DNA from: Hygrophila difformis
Lineage: Eukaryota > Streptophyta > Magnoliopsida > Lamiales > Acanthaceae
Assembly: GCA_030278955.1 (NCBI GenBank)
Contig: JAOANR010000008.1
Coordinates: forward strand, 41,089,301-41,153,300
DNA length: 64,000 nt
Reading direction: 5' to 3'
Shown: positions 10,476-23,340 of the stretch, piece after piece
Layout: each line of letters opens with the position of its first letter
Position numbering within the stretch: the first letter of the stretch is position 1
Notes under the pieces: model-generated
Databases searched by the model: none
Seen by the model: the letters and a program-made list of their open reading frames with translations, nothing else
What the model was told of the DNA's origin: nothing
Translations under genes and position numbers: made by a program

Positions 10476-11882
10476 GCCAGAGGAGCTGAAGGTGTAATCT
10501 TTCCATTCGGGGGTGATTTTCTTGCCTAAATTACGATTCCCTTCGAGGGAAACCGAATTCCAGCCTTAAGGAAGGCTTAAGGGCGGCTGGGGAGCCTCAA
10601 AAACCCAAATCCCACAGAAACCAATCCCCACAATACTCTCAAACTTCCACTCCAAGCCAAACTCTCCCGACGGAACTTTCCGGCGAACATTCCGGCGATG
10701 ACGAGGCGAACGGGACTGAGCCACTGCCTCATAGAACCTTGGTAAGTCTTAATATAGTGTTCCATCCGTCCATAAGTCTCCAAAACTCGGATTCTAACCC
10801 TTTTTCCTTACTACGATTTCACGTCGGAAAACGAACAAAAAGCGATCAAAGAAGTTGGCCATTCGTCGTGACCCTAGGACGTCCGGAAACCCAATCCAGC
10901 GACCCTATTCTCTAACTAAGTAAGTTAAGACCATACTCACAAATTTTTGTGGTTTATTGTTGTTTAAAACTCGAGATCTATACCCGTAACGAAAACCGCT
11001 TTTCAAAAACCCTATTTTCGTCGAATTTTAAAAACTCGCCTAAAACTCGACCTTCGGGAATTCAAACCGAAAACTTTTCAACATAGATTTTGTTCCTAAG
11101 ACTTTAATCTATCTTGTGTCCAAATTTCAGCCATTGACATTAAGATTTGCTATCCTAAAACTCGCCGTAAACTTTCTGTGACAAACCGAACATTTGAAAC
11201 CATTGACAGATTTCATTACTCAACTTGATGCATGTTTTTCGCCCGTTTCTAAAATGATTTAACTTTGCATTTCTAAACAAAAGTTGTAGATAAATGTGTC
11301 TAGATTATGCATATAAAATTTCGTGGATTTTGGAGTTCATTTGATATGTCAAACAGCCGAATTTCAGAACCTGTTTTAAGCAATCTTTTGAGTCCGCGCG
11401 TGTACAGCGTGTTGTGGTCGATTTTTGAACACCTAAAATTTATTATTTCTAATTTCTTAAAACATAAAAGTTGTTCCTTAATGTGTTTTGTATCTCCTGT
11501 AAAAAGTTCGGATCAATTGGCGTTGAAATGAATTTTTAATCGGCGTCGCACGAACCTGTGACGAAATCAGTTTTTGAGACAGAAATTATCCTTTGTAAAG
11601 AACTCAAATTTTGACTCACTTCGAAACCTTATTTCCGAAAACTTAAAACATGAAAGTTGTTCGTGTGTGTGTTTTTGAGCTACTGTGTAAATTTTAGAAT
11701 TTTTGGTGTAAAAATGAATTTTTAATTAAGAAAGGCGCAAACTGCGTCAAATCAGATTTTTCGAACTTGAGAAAACTCGAACTATGAAACGCGATACCGA
11801 ATCTTTTGATCACTTGAAATACGAACTTTCGAAAAATCCCGTGCACTAGGCTGAGCCGATCTTCATGCTAATCATTATCTTT

Positions 11883-12067
11883 GAGACTGCCTCGTTAGTG
11901 GTCTCCTTACTATCTGAGATTGCCTCGTTAGTGATCTCGCGCGATGTGTTTTGGATCGCCTCGTTAGTGGTCCTACTATCTTTTGAGACTGCCTCGTTAG
12001 TGGTCTCCCATTGTTGTGGACTGCCTCGTTAGTGGTCCTATGTTGAGATTGCCTCGTTAGTGATCTC
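11883..12067 (+). repeat. Six hairpin units with a constant loop and compensated stems
   Basis: Six copies of the loop core GCCTCGTTAGTG occur at 11883-11905, 11916-11938, 11953-11973, 11985-12007, 12018-12038 and 12045-12067. The flanking arms change together: GAGAC/GTCTC, GAGAT/ATCTC, GGATC/GGTCC (one U-G wobble), GAGAC/GTCTC, GGAC/GTCC and GAGAT/ATCTC. Spacing is irregular, so this is not a plain satellite. The pattern indicates selection for RNA folding. Confidence 0.85.
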
Positions 12068-12767
12068 TCGGTATGGTGTCCTCTTCTTAGTTTGCGGGAT
12101 AAATTATAAAAGACTTATGTGAGTGTTAATTACGCTTAAATCCTACTTACCATGTTTTTAAATTACGCATTTAAATTACGTCATTAAATTATGCCTTTAA
12201 ATTCCGCCTTTAAAATTTAGTCTTTTAAATTATGCATTTTCGTCTTTGATAAATTAATCATGTTTTTCCGCTGCGAATAAAATATGGATTTTAAATGAAT
12301 GCATGAAAAGGTAAAAATCTTTGGATTTGAACACATGGAACCCCTTAAATTGTTAGTTAGGGATTAACTTACTCGGTATATTTTCATACTGATAAACCGT
12401 TGTTATTTTTCTTTTACAGAGTATGTCGAGTGACGCATTGCATATGCACTTGGGGGAAACCATAATGAACATTTTAAATTCTGCATCGTACTGTTTTTAC
12501 CGGGTCTGTTAAACCCGAGGATTTGGCCATGTTGGCCGTGATTTACTTTCCGCTGCATTTACTCTATTTATTTTTTCGCGCATGATGATTACTACTATTG
12601 TATTTTAAATTAAGTATTATAAATTTCCGGACTAAATCTTGAAATATTTTAAATCTTTCACATACCCACAAGCCTTGCATTTCCTTAGTGAGCTCGGGAA
12701 GCCGTGTCTTGCTAGGGAGATGTGGCGGTGACATCCCGGCCTGGGTTATCAAATCCGGGGTGTTACA

Positions 12768-13431
12768 GAATGATTGATCTAATCTAGTCTCTCTTGGAAG
12801 ATGAGTGTGCATATTGAGTGAAGTAAGAGTTCAAAAAAAAAAAGAGAGAGAGCAAGGGAAATTTCAGAAACAGACGTGGTAAAATAATGTGGATATAAGT
12901 AGCTGGCACAGCTGCCCCTCTGATTTATGAGTTGAAGAGCTTTAAAAGAGCAGAATCAAGGGCAGGGGAGTTGAAGTTTCATCTGCAATGTCAGGCCATG
13001 CGACTCCTCCTAATAATGTGAAACCGAGCTATTGAAAGCCACGGAAGGCCACCCCTTGATATAAAAAAGAGAGAGTGTGTTTTAGTTTATTCTTTTCGAG
13101 TAAGGATTCAGAAGCACAAGATATGCACATGAGTTAGACAGGATTGAGCGTGAGAAGAGAAATCTGACTAACTAAGGAGCAGAATAATAATTCACATAAA
13201 TGCAAATCACTTTTGTTAATGTTTTCATGAAATCTGGTGAATTCAAAGTTAGGTATGAAGCATCAATCAGTTGAAAGAGTTGAGCTTGAGATAGTTGGAA
13301 AAGAGAAGGTAGTGATCCAGGAGAATCTTACATGAACATATAAATCCTGGGAGCCACTAATTGGACTTATTCTTTGAAACTTTACAAGTTTCCTACCACT
13401 TGAGGACAAGTGTTTCTAAATGTGAGGATGG
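12768..13431 (+). other. 3' non-coding tract of element P ending in its polypurine tract
   Basis: No gene is seen. An A-run with an AGAGAGAG tract lies at about 12833-12856. The end reads TTGAGGACAAG, then TAAATGTGAGGATGG, directly before the LTR start TGATGACAG at 13432. Polypurine tracts prime plus-strand DNA synthesis, and the same TGAGGATG/TGAGTATG signature precedes the other Athila/Tat-type LTRs here. Confidence 0.6.
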
Positions 13432-16400
13432 TGATGACAGTCTTTTATGACTGTCATTTGCGTCCAATTTAGTGTCTTAATGATGATCTTTTGTTCTTAA
13501 TTCCATTAGTTTTTAATGAATAATCATGGAAGATCAGAAAAGATGGAAGAAGAACTAAGATTGTGAAGAAGTTGGAATTACATTGAAAATGGCTTGAAAT
13601 TCTAAGTTTTCATTGCAAGTCTCGCACGCTATGTTTTTATTTGAACTGACTCACGCTTTGTCATTCAGCAGGAAGTTAAGCTGAAAAGCAGCGGGAGATG
13701 GAAAAAGACATAGCGAGGAAAGAGAAGAAATGGTGGGAGGACTTACATACGAAATCAGGAAAGATCTAAGGAAAATGTTCAGAAGTTGAAGTCCACGCGA
13801 TGATTGTTTGACATCGCGAGGAAAGGAAGTTTGTGCAAGACAAGAAGCTTTAGATATTACGGCGAGAAGCAAACTGTTTGAAGAGACTGTGAGATCTCGC
13901 TTTGTCAAGAAAGATAATTACATTTCTGACTCTCGCTTTGAAAGAACTGGATAAAGCGAGAGGAGAGCTATTCTGATGCGAGCGGTTATCATCCAAGGCT
14001 GAAGCAGTTACAACGCCCATCTATAAATAAGACCCTTGGGGGATCAGCTCAAGCAGCGGGAGATTGAAGAGAATAGCTCAATTTTACTCTCCAGTTCACT
14101 TTTAGAATTCAGTAGGTAGGTTAGCTAGGATTTACTTTCCACTGCAATTTACTTCAAGTTCTTCAGATTTGTAATTCAATTTCGCAGTAGATTTTCTTCG
14201 GAATATTTTAGTAGATTAGTTTGAGGATACCCTAGAAGAAGAATTGCTATCGGAATGCTTGTTCATCCATTATGACGATCACCATCTAACTTCCGACTTC
14301 TTCGCTCACCTTTGCATTATTCTGATTGCAATCAGATTTCCAGGTGTATTCGTTTTTAATACTTTGTTATTCAAGATACATGAAGAATGATCAGTTATCA
14401 AATCGTGCATTTCTTATCTTTCTGGTTACAATTTTCGAAGAATATTAGAAATCCATTGTTTTTCAATTCTGTTTCAGAGAAGTATAAACCTCAATTACAA
14501 TATTCATTTTTTTTGGAATTTGCATCACATTGATAATTTGATTCTCGGAGATCATAATACTTTCATATCTTTAATTCGTAATTTGTTCGTTCTAATTACG
14601 CAAGAAGTTTGGATATTGTAACCGAGTTAGGTATGAACTGGCAGAATTGTGAATTCATTCGATTTTCTGTTGATATTATGTCTCGATCACAAATTTGGAA
14701 GAAGTCACAGAGATTAATGTCCAGAACTCTAAAAGGTTCCTAAAGACCCATGCAGTGTTAATCATCGCATGATAATCTTTAAAAATTAACAACTTTTAAG
14801 TTTACGAATTTGGAAGTGAAAGGTTCTGTACTCATTATTTTCTGAACAGAAATTCCAGAAGGGTAGTTATGAAAGTTATAAGACTTGATCATTTACTTCA
14901 CATAAAGATAAAGCCACGCTTCATCTTAAAAGATGACGCGAGGAGATATTCAGATAACTTCGTTTCAAGAGAGGCTATTTCAATACTCTCGCGATGTCAT
15001 TTCGACAAAGCGAGAGAACCAACTTATAATAGCAACAGAATTGATTCCCATTTCTTGGGGCATCAACTACTCACTTCTACTTCTTATACATATATAACCC
15101 CTATCTTATAAGTAGGAATTGGATACCTCGCCGCATTCTTACAGAAATTACTGTGAGGCATTCAGTTCTTTGTATAAACAAAATCTGAGGAACATTCTTT
15201 GAACACTAACTCCCTCCACGCTGTACAGACATAGCGTGCGGAAAATTGGAATGTTCATAGTTTGAAACCCAAAGTAGTTACTGCGAGCTATTTTGGATAC
15301 CTATTTTGCAGAATTATTTCTCAAATCTTTTTCATAGGAAAGTGATTTCCTAATTCTGTCTAGTTTCCAGTGTATATTTTGGAAACACTCTATCATTTTG
15401 ATTAAGAGGACTCAGAACCCTCATCGTTTTCTTATACATATAATATTACCTATACATATGATATTTTGGGATATTTCTCAGTTTATGATGAGTAATCTTA
15501 CTTCACAATTACATACTCATAATTCATATCTGTAATTCATATTACTATTTTCATTAGTACATTGAGAAGGATGATGATATAAGTTTTCTCAATCATTATT
15601 TACTCAGGTTAATGAAGAACAAACTTGTTCTTTAGTTGGACATTTAGTACCTGTCGTTTAAAAGGGAAAGGTGTTTCAAAAACCATCTTTTGTCCCAATA
15701 ATTAGTGGAGTTTTAGGAAGATTAATTTCCAGGGTTCATAGCTTTATAGTTTCCACTATATGCTATGGGTAGGAGATTAAATATTTTTTCTATTGTCCTA
15801 CTAATCCCGAGTCATGTCATGGGTATTTGGAATTGTTTACAGAGATTTCTCAAGCTAAAGCATCTATATGAATCTGAGTATTCTGGATAAGTCAAGGATT
15901 TTGAATAGCAATTTCATCTTGATATACTTACAGGACTATTATTTCTTACAACTACTTGAAGGAATTACTCTGAGGAGTCAAGTCTTATGAAACCATTAGA
16001 TTTAAATATTTGCTTTTTCACTTCTTGTAGAGGACATCCAATATAGGGTCATGAGATCAGTTTGATTCAGAGTAGTAAAAAGAACAACTTCAAGTTCAGA
16101 TGAATATAAGATAATTTAGAAGTGACCGTGAGTTGTCAAAGGCTTAATCTGAGTCCGAAAGAAATAGATTGAGTGACAGTTCTAAGAAGCTTTTGTCACA
16201 GAATGAGTCTGACCGATCATCTTGCGATGACAGTATCCTATGATTTCATTGCTTAGATTGTCATGACACTGAATCACAAGTACCTGTCCTGGGAAGTGAT
16301 TTAAGACATGAAGATTTGATTAAGTTGCATGGAGGATTTGTCTATCTCGATGAACTTTCATTCTGTTTTAACCATTGAAGTATGATATTCTCATCATATT

Positions 16401-16541
16401 CTTATTTCGTTTATTTTTTTTGGTTCACATTATCCTAAACTCATGAACATAACCATAACACTCAACATCATTTCAATTGTTTTCTTTATTATTACAGCTT
16501 TATGCATTTACATTTCAGCATTAAATTCTTAGTCATCATCA
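13432..16541 (+). mobile_element. 3' LTR of element P (right end approximate)
   Basis: The LTR starts TGATGA right after the polypurine tract. The likely end is the TCATCATCA at 16533-16541, which gives inverted ends TGATGA/TCATCA. A TATAAATA box lies at 14022-14029, about 590 bp in. Upstream of it are repeated GCGAG/CTCGC motifs (for example CATCGCGAGG, CTCGCTTTG, AAAGCGAGAG), which recur at about 14935-15020. There is no coding sequence, and the short ORF at 14869-15111 is not credible. Confidence 0.6.
14022..14029 (+). promoter_or_regulatory. TATA box of the P LTR
   Basis: TATAAATA lies about 60 bp downstream of the GCGAG motif cluster and upstream of a CT-rich leader. The position fits the U3/R border of an LTR. 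Confidence 0.55.
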
Positions 16542-16859
16542 TTGCACCATCCTTAAACCGAGAGCAGAAACAGATTCTAGAGCTAATAATCCTATTAAAA
16601 CGCTTCTATCGTGTAACTCTCTAATGAACGATCCCGACAATAAAAATAAATATTGCAGCTTGATACCGTGCGCTTTCGGTAGGAAAAATTAGGCAAGCTC
16701 TTTAATAGTTCTATAGGATTATAGTATAAAGGCTGTCGGGGGGCATTGCAGCGGGTTTTACCTCAAAGCTTCACTAACTACCTACACATCTCTCAAGAAC
16801 TGCCTCTTGCCTTCAAGTGTGGAATGTGGTGAAGTGACAAGACCTGGGGGTCAACATCC

Positions 16860-16867
16860 TATTTATA
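16860..16867 (-). promoter_or_regulatory. TATA box of the M LTR
   Basis: The minus strand reads TATAAATA, placed after the ACGACG motif cluster, as in the P LTR layout. Confidence 0.5.
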
Positions 16868-16920
16868 GGTGGAAAACCCTAGACCCATGGGCCCATTTGG
16901 TCTGATTTGAATTTGGCCCC

Positions 16921-17270
16921 TTGACGACGTGAAGCTCTTTGTACGACGCTATCCTCCACGTCCTGAAACTCGTCTCACGTCGTAAGCTTCCAACTCGGAA
17001 ACACCACTTGTCCCTAGCCAAACAACATACGACGTGATCCATTATGTACGACGTTAGCCTTGCTTATGACGCGAAGCTTGGATCGCGTCGTAACATCTTA
17101 GTCTTGTGTCTAAGCATGCTTACGACGCTACCCTTATGCACGACGCGAGCCGTGTCTAGCTTCGTAATTGATTAGCATCACCACTCTCCATATGCTTCAA
17201 GTCTTTTGTTCCTGCGGATCTTACGACGCTAGCCGCCACGTACGACGTGAGCCAAGCTTAGCGTCGTAAT
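16921..17270. repeat. ACGACG/CGTCGT motif array in the M LTR
   Basis: More than ten copies of TACGACG or its complement CGTCGTA occur in alternating orientation, several paired around short palindromes such as AAGCTT. The LTR-like block at 47021-47442 has a similar but more regular array, although the flanking sequences differ. Confidence 0.75.
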
Positions 17271-17543
17271 TTCATCAAAGTGTATATTTTTGTGAGTTTT
17301 TCATCTCTTTTCCCATCTTTTTCATTCCTTTTTCTTTTCTTTTCTCTTTCTCATGTTTTTGGATTTTTCTAATACAAATGTGTAATTTTATGTATTTTCA
17401 CACCAGATTATTATTTTTACAGACATGCATAGATCAGTGCAATTCAATTGCTTTCTTATTTATTATAAGACCAGAATGCGAACAAATGCCCATTTTAGAC
17501 ACGGAAATAGATTGTAAATAATGGACAATTTTGACCATTATCA

Positions 17544-17645
17544 ACATCCTCACATTTAATACTGATCGTCGCCGAGCAGTCAGAGTCAGTGTTCCTGAGA
17601 ACATAGACGCTGCATATTCAATCTATTTTTGTGGCTCAAAAAACC
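17544..17645 (-). other. Polypurine tract and end of the M 3' non-coding tract
   Basis: The minus strand reads GTATTAAATGTGAGGATGT before the LTR start at 17543. The sequence is then interrupted by E1 at 17646 and resumes at 28942. Confidence 0.5.
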
Positions 17646-20147
17646 TGTAACACCCCGGTTTTGATAACCCAGGCCGAGATGTCACCGCCACACCTCCCTA
17701 GCAAGACACGATTTTTTCGAGCTTGCTAAAGAGATGCAAGGCTAGGTATTTCAGGATTTAAACATTTAAAACAACCTTCAATAATAGATAGTAAAAATCA
17801 TTACATAGTATTATCTAAGTTGCAGCGAAATGTAATATTTAAATATGGATATAACAGCGGAATAATAATAACGGAAATGTAAAGAAAGGGCTGACATGGC
17901 CAAAACACGGGTTAAACAGGCCCATTATGCAATTCAGTCTCAAACAGAAATTAATGTCTCCCCCAATCTCCCCATTCATGCTATGCTCATGCATAATTGT
18001 TATACTCTAAAAGAAAAGAGAAAGATATGGTTTGGTCAGCATAAATGTGCTGAGTAAGTTAATACATAACATATGATCAAGGGGTTTCAAAGCCATTAAT
18101 TAATTTAACCAAGCATGATAGTAGACATGATACAATTTAACTCAGCTTAACTAAAATACAAATCTAATTGCACAATTTAAAACATGGATCCTACATGATC
18201 ATAAATACAAATTCATGGGAATATAAATAAAAGACATAATTTACATAAAAGAAATAAAGTTAAAGTCTTTTAATTATCCCCATTACTCCAAGATTAGGTA
18301 TTTCAAGTATTTCACGATTGCATTGCAATCTCAACAATTTTAGCCGGTAGTCCGGCGGCCGCAGCCGTATCCGCCATACCTAGTACCACTCCGGAGCCTC
18401 GGAAAACCCATAGGATACTCCCGAGAGTGTAGGCCCTATATATCTCGTTGTTTTGGCATAATTTCTCATATTTGACACCATCGTCCATTCAGGCACGATG
18501 CAGTTAGGAGGGCACCCTGCAGAGCACTCACCCCCTAATTTGTTTTTAATCAAGTCGCAAAGGGGATTTTCGAAAACGTTCTTTTTATTACTTTCAAAGG
18601 AATTTTCACTTGTTTGTATAGTAAAGGCCAATTTCACAAATTCCTCAAGTTTCTCAAAACATAACTTTCACATGTCGCTGTTCGCGCCATTCTCATTTAA
18701 AAATTCATCTCAAGGCCAAAAATGCTGAAAATTTGACAGTAGCTCAACAACAGAGTAATGAATAAGTTCCATGTTTTAAGTTTTTCGATCCGGGTTAAGG
18801 AAACAAGTCAAAAATGTGAATTTGTACAAAAATACCAATCTGTCCGAGTTTAGGATGTAGCAGATTTCAAGGATTCGATTTTTAACTTATCAAATGAACT
18901 CTAATCTTAAAGAAATTTTACAGGGTGATTCATAACTCATAGATCTACAAATTTCATGTTCAACTCAAGTCCTAATTCGGCTTAGATCTAGTGTCAAAAT
19001 CATCATCAAGTTCAGAATGTAATTCTGCTACCATTTCAAGATTCAAATTGAATGCAGGTTTGTCCGGGTCAGTTTTCAGGTACGAAATCATAACGAAAAA
19101 TTATGAAATTTTTACAAAAGGTAGATCATTGTCTTAGGAACACTTTTTATGTTTTGAGTTTTCTCGTTTTAGCATTTTAAGATGTTCGAAAAATTTGTAC
19201 AAAACTGTTGCGCATGTGTAGACAGGTTTATTAGGGTTTCATGTTAAATCTTTTTGTTTGGTTAATTTTAATCACCCAAAACCATACGTAAGCATTAACT
19301 TACTTGAAATGGTTCTCTGGCTCGTCTAGTTCGATGTCGTGGCCTCCGGTTTCGTCGTTAGTCTCCTAGATCCGTCGAAATCCTCCTTCTTGATCCGGAT
19401 CGGGGTTTAGAAAAGAGAAAGGGGCCAAGTTAGATTCGTGTTCGAATTCGGATGGAAAGAGATGGACGAAAACCTTACCAACTACGATTGAGAGCCTCTG
19501 ATTTTCATCCAACTTGGTCCTTTGTTGACTCCTTGCCTCCGAAGACTTGGGAATTAGGGTTTTTTCGGTGTTTGGAATTTGAAGACATTTCAAACGGGAT
19601 GGACGGGGCTGTCAAGGGGCCCTTTTTATAGACTCACAATGTGTAAGGGACGTCCAAGAGCTGCCTTGGACAGTCTTGGGCCGAAAGACGTGCAACCGAC
19701 TCGAAAAATCTGAAATCGGGCGAGAGAATCTCGCACGGTTCGTTCTTGGTGGCTGGCGCGGTGGTGGCGCGCAAAACCACTCGTCCCGCGCGGAGGCCGC
19801 GCAGCCTTGGCCTGGACTTCGGTCCGGGCCGGGTCGTGCGATCCGTCGGGCCTTTTCTCCTCTCTTTCGGACTTCTATCCTCCTATGTTCTTGGGTCCGA
19901 TTTTTCGGGCTATTCTTGGGCTCTAAATTCCTATCTTAATTTCATTCGGATCTCAATTTAATTTCAGGTTCGAATTATTTAGTCCAATTTATTGGGTTCT
20001 CTTGGAACAATTTATTTAATTAAATTATCTTTAAATTTAATTCCTTCTTGGATTAAATTCCATTTCCCATTTCATCTTTTAATTATTCATTAATTCATTT
20101 TATGTATGTATTAATTTATTTATGTTACAAAATTCTCGGGTATTACA
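17646..20147 (-). repeat. E1 3' LTR (left copy)
   Basis: On the plus strand it begins TGTAACACCCCGG and ends CTCGGGTATTACA. On the minus strand a TATAAAAA box (plus 19623-19630) lies about 520 bp after the LTR start. A hairpin with arms CTCGGAA/TCCCGAG lies at 18398-18425, and short hairpins (GCCGG/CCGGC and GATTGC/GCAATC type) lie at about 18310-18360. A CpG-rich block sits near 19755-19845. Confidence 0.9.
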
Positions 20148-20390
20148 GTCTACCCTCCTTAAGAATCAACTTCGTCCTAGAAGTTGCGTTTTGGCTTTTC
20201 TCGAGCTAAGAGCTAGGGTCCTTTTGTTTATTTTATTATTTTGTGACTGAACTCAGAATTAAAATTTCTAAGCTGCCTACGTATCCTGTGAAGGGATCAA
20301 GCCATTACGTAATTCAAAACAATTTGAATTTGTTTATTTATTTCGAACTAAAATCCACGGTGTTACATCCTCTCCCCCTTAAGCTTACAG
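20148..20390 (-). other. E1 3' leader: two polypurine tracts and a vestigial LTR edge
   Basis: The working tract lies next to the LTR (minus AAGGAGGGTAGAC, plus 20148-20160), preceded by the chromovirus signature ACTTCTAGGACGAAGTTG. A second tract, AAGGGGGAGAGGATGTAACACC (minus, about 20361-20382), is followed by about 120 bp that match the start of the solo LTR at 9963. Element E2 has the same two-tract arrangement. Confidence 0.75.
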
Positions 20391-23310
20391 TTATGTCCCC
20401 ATAACTGTGGTTGTGTCGGTTTGAAATAGGGCCGGGTAACGTTCCTTCATGTCCGACTCCGATTCCCATGTTGCTGTTTCGCTTTCATGGTTCGACCAAA
20501 GAACCTTGACCATCTTCATGGTCTTATTTCTCGTTATTCTCTCCGTAACATCGAGAATTCGAACTGGGACTTCCTCATAAGTCAAATCATCTTCGAGTTC
20601 AATCACTTCCGGCTGAAGTACATGTGTCGGGTCCGGCACATATTTCTTTAGTTGTGAGACATGAAATACATTATGAACTCGAGCCAATTGTGGCGCTAAA
20701 GCCAGTCAGTAGGCTAGATTTCCGACTCGTTCTAAAATTTCATAAGGTCCTATGTATCGAGGACTTAACTTCCCTCGTTTGCCAAAGCGCATCGCCCCCT
20801 TCATAGGTGATATCTTTAGCATAACCTTATCTCCCACTTGAAACTCTAGGTCTTGTCGTCTCACATCAGCATAACCCTTTTGACGGTCTTGGGCAGCCGT
20901 CATCTTCCCTTGAATCACTTTTATTTGTTGGGCCATATCTTCGACAAGTTGTGGTCCCACTACCACAGTCTTATTGTTTTCTTCCCAACTCAACGGGCTT
21001 CGACACCTTCGTCCATACAAAGCTTCGAACGGTGCCATGCCAATGCTAGCATGGTAGCTATTATTGTAGGAAAACTCAATTAGGGGTAAATGGTTTTCCC
21101 AACTTCCCTTAAACTCCAATACGCATGCTCTTAGCATGTCTTCCAAGGTTTGGATCGTTCTCTCGGTTTGTCCATCCGTCATCGGGTGGAATACAGTGCT
21201 CATTTTGATTTGAGTACCGAGAGCTTTTTGTAATTCCGTCCAAAAGTGAGAGACAAATCTACTGTCTCTGCAGAAATGATGTCATGTGGTACTCCATGTC
21301 GTCGTACCACATTTTCAATGTAAGCTCGGGCCAATTGGTCCATAGTCCATGTGTTCTTCATTGGGATAAATATGGCCGTTTTTGTTAGTCTATCCACGAT
21401 CACCCAGATCTTATTCATTCCTTTAGGTGAACGTGGTAATCCCGAGACAAAGTCCATCAAGATGCTATCTCACTTCCAACTTGGAATCTCCAGTGGTTGC
21501 ATCAACCCTAAGGGTTTATGTCGCACTGCTTTAACCCTTTGGCAGGTGAGGCATTTCTCCACGAAGTCTGCCACTTCCTTCTTCATTCTCGGCCACCAAT
21601 AGATCTTCTTCAGATCCTTATAAAGTTTGTCACCTCCGGGATCCACTGAATATGGCGTGTTATGCCCTTCCTCCATCAATCGCTGTTTTAGCTCAACGCA
21701 CTTCTGAGGCACACACCATCTTCCCTTGAAGCGAATGCTTCCATTCTCATGGATATCAAATCCTATTGCCTTACCATCGGCAATGCTCTTCTTTATCCTT
21801 TCCAACTTTACATCGCACGGTTGAGCGAGTCTTATCTCGTCAAAAATTGGAGTTCCGCAATCATTGCGTTGACCATCTCGCTCACTGTGCCAGAATGCAC
21901 AAGTTCCACATCCAATCTTGCCAAATCCATGTACAATGCCGGCGGAATCACCAACGAGTGTGCCACGTGTTGGGTCTTCCGACTTGAGGCATCGGCCACC
22001 ACATTCGCCTTCCCCTCGTGGTAGGATATCTCCAAGTCATAATCCTTGATGAGCTCCAACCATCTTCGTTGCCTCAAATTCAACTCCTTTTGAGTGAATA
22101 TATACCTCAGACTCTTGTGATCGGTGAACATTCAACACTTTCGCCCATAAAGATAGTGTCTCCATATTTTCAGAGCGAAAACGACAGCTGCCAATTCCAA
22201 GTCCTGTGTCAGGTAGTTCTCCTCGTGAGGTTTCAATTGGCGTGATGCATATGCAACGACCTTCGTGTCTTGCATCAGAACGCATCCTAATCCTTCTTTC
22301 GAAGCATCACTGTAAACTTCGAAGTCACCGTTCTCTGATGGTAGTGTCAATACGGCTGTAGTCGTGAGTCGTTTCTTCAACTCTTGAAACGCAGTCTCAC
22401 ATGCCTCAGTCCACTCGTATTTTGCTCCTTTCTTCAGCAGCTGGGTTAAAGGGCGTGCAATTTTCGAGAAGTCCTTCACAAATCGCCTATAATACCCAGC
22501 CAATCCAAGAAAACTCCTTATTTCCGTTAGGCTTGTCGGTGCTGCCCATTCTGTCACGGCCGAAACTTTCGCCGGGTCCACTGAAACTCCATCAGCGGAT
22601 ACTATGTGTCCAAGAAACGCTACTTCCTTCAACCAAAAATCGCATTTGGGCAACTTGCCATACAGTTGATTCCTTCGCAAGATCCCTAACACTTGATGCA
22701 AATGTTGGGAATGCTCTTCCTCGCTCTTCGAGTAGATCAAGATGTCGTCGATGAACACCACTACACACTGATCCAATAATTCTCAAAACACATTGTTCAT
22801 GAGATTCATGAACATTGCTGGAGCATTTGTTAACCTAAAGGATAACACTGTGAACTCATAGTGGCCATAACGAGTTCGAAACGCCGTCTTCGGGATGTCT
22901 TTCTCGGCGATCCTCAGTTGGTGATACCCAGATCGCAAATCGATCTTTGAGAACACCGAAGCTCCCTTCAATTGATCGAATAAATCCTCGATCCTCGGCA
23001 GGGGATATTTATTCTTGATGGTCACTTGATTTAATCCCTGATAATCTATGCAAAGACGTAATCCTCCATCCTTCTTCTTGACGAATAAAACCGGTGCTCC
23101 CCATGGAGAAGTACTCGGTCTTATGTATCCTTTCCCCAGTAGTTCTTCGAGTTGCTCCTTCAACTCCTTCATCTCCAGCGGCGCCATCCGGTACGGAGCT
23201 TTTGGGACAGACTCTGTTCCCGGAATGAGATTTGTGGTGAATTCAAGATCTCGCTTAGGTGGCATGCCTGGAACGTCTTCGGGAAACACGTCCGGGTATT
23301 CTCTTACCAT
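20391..23310 (-). pseudogene. E1 pol remnant: RT, RNase H, integrase, chromodomain
   Basis: The pieces run from RT ([14 protein letters not shown], later FIDDILIYS) through RNase H ([10 protein letters not shown]), the integrase zinc finger, the integrase core and a GPY/F module ([11 protein letters not shown]) to a C-terminal chromodomain (ILDVTERITRNKTM ... TATWESE). Chromodomains steer integration to marked chromatin. Breaks and key losses: a stop after [16 protein letters not shown] changed to FRLTNAPA, the second zinc-finger His changed to Asp (SVDPGG), and the region of the second integrase Asp scrambled (ISAETVD). A 49-bp tandem duplication at about 23327-23410 shifts the frame at the gag/pol border. 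Confidence 0.9.
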
Positions 23311-23340
23311 TGGAATGTTGTCAACATTGTTCTCTTCCCC

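Larger units (their letters stand above)
9963..12767 (+). mobile_element. Solo LTR of a chromovirus-type Ty3/gypsy element
   Basis: It starts TGTAACACCCGAG and ends CCGGGGTGTTACA, the same inverted ends as the LTRs of E1 and E2 but in plus orientation. No internal domain adjoins it, so it is probably the product of recombination between two LTRs. Flanking five-mers GAAGG (9958-9962) and GAATG (12768-12772) match at four of five positions, an aged target duplication. It has a GC-rich block at about 10330-10470 and six hairpins at 11883-12067. Its first 120 bp resemble the vestigial tract at about 20250-20370 in E1. The small ORFs inside it (such as 10199-10469) are composition shadows. Confidence 0.85.
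16542..17543 (-). mobile_element. 3' LTR of minus-strand element M (left end approximate)
   Basis: Read on the minus strand, the LTR starts TGATAATGG at 17543, just after a TAAATGTGAGGATGT polypurine-type tract. A TATAAATA box (plus 16860-16867) is preceded by a cluster of TACGACG/CGTCGTA motifs at 16921-17270. The left end abuts the LTR of P, so the two elements face each other tail-to-tail. No target duplication could be fixed. Confidence 0.55.

Noticed and set aside
11883..12067. CRISPR-like array
   Set aside because: The window is plant nuclear DNA; the repeats are short with uneven spacing, inside an LTR, and fold into separate hairpins.
18380..18728. Short ORFs on both strands (similar ones at 27288-27521 and 63005-63397)
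   Set aside because: They lie inside chromovirus LTRs and recur with the LTR copies; they are LTR shadows.
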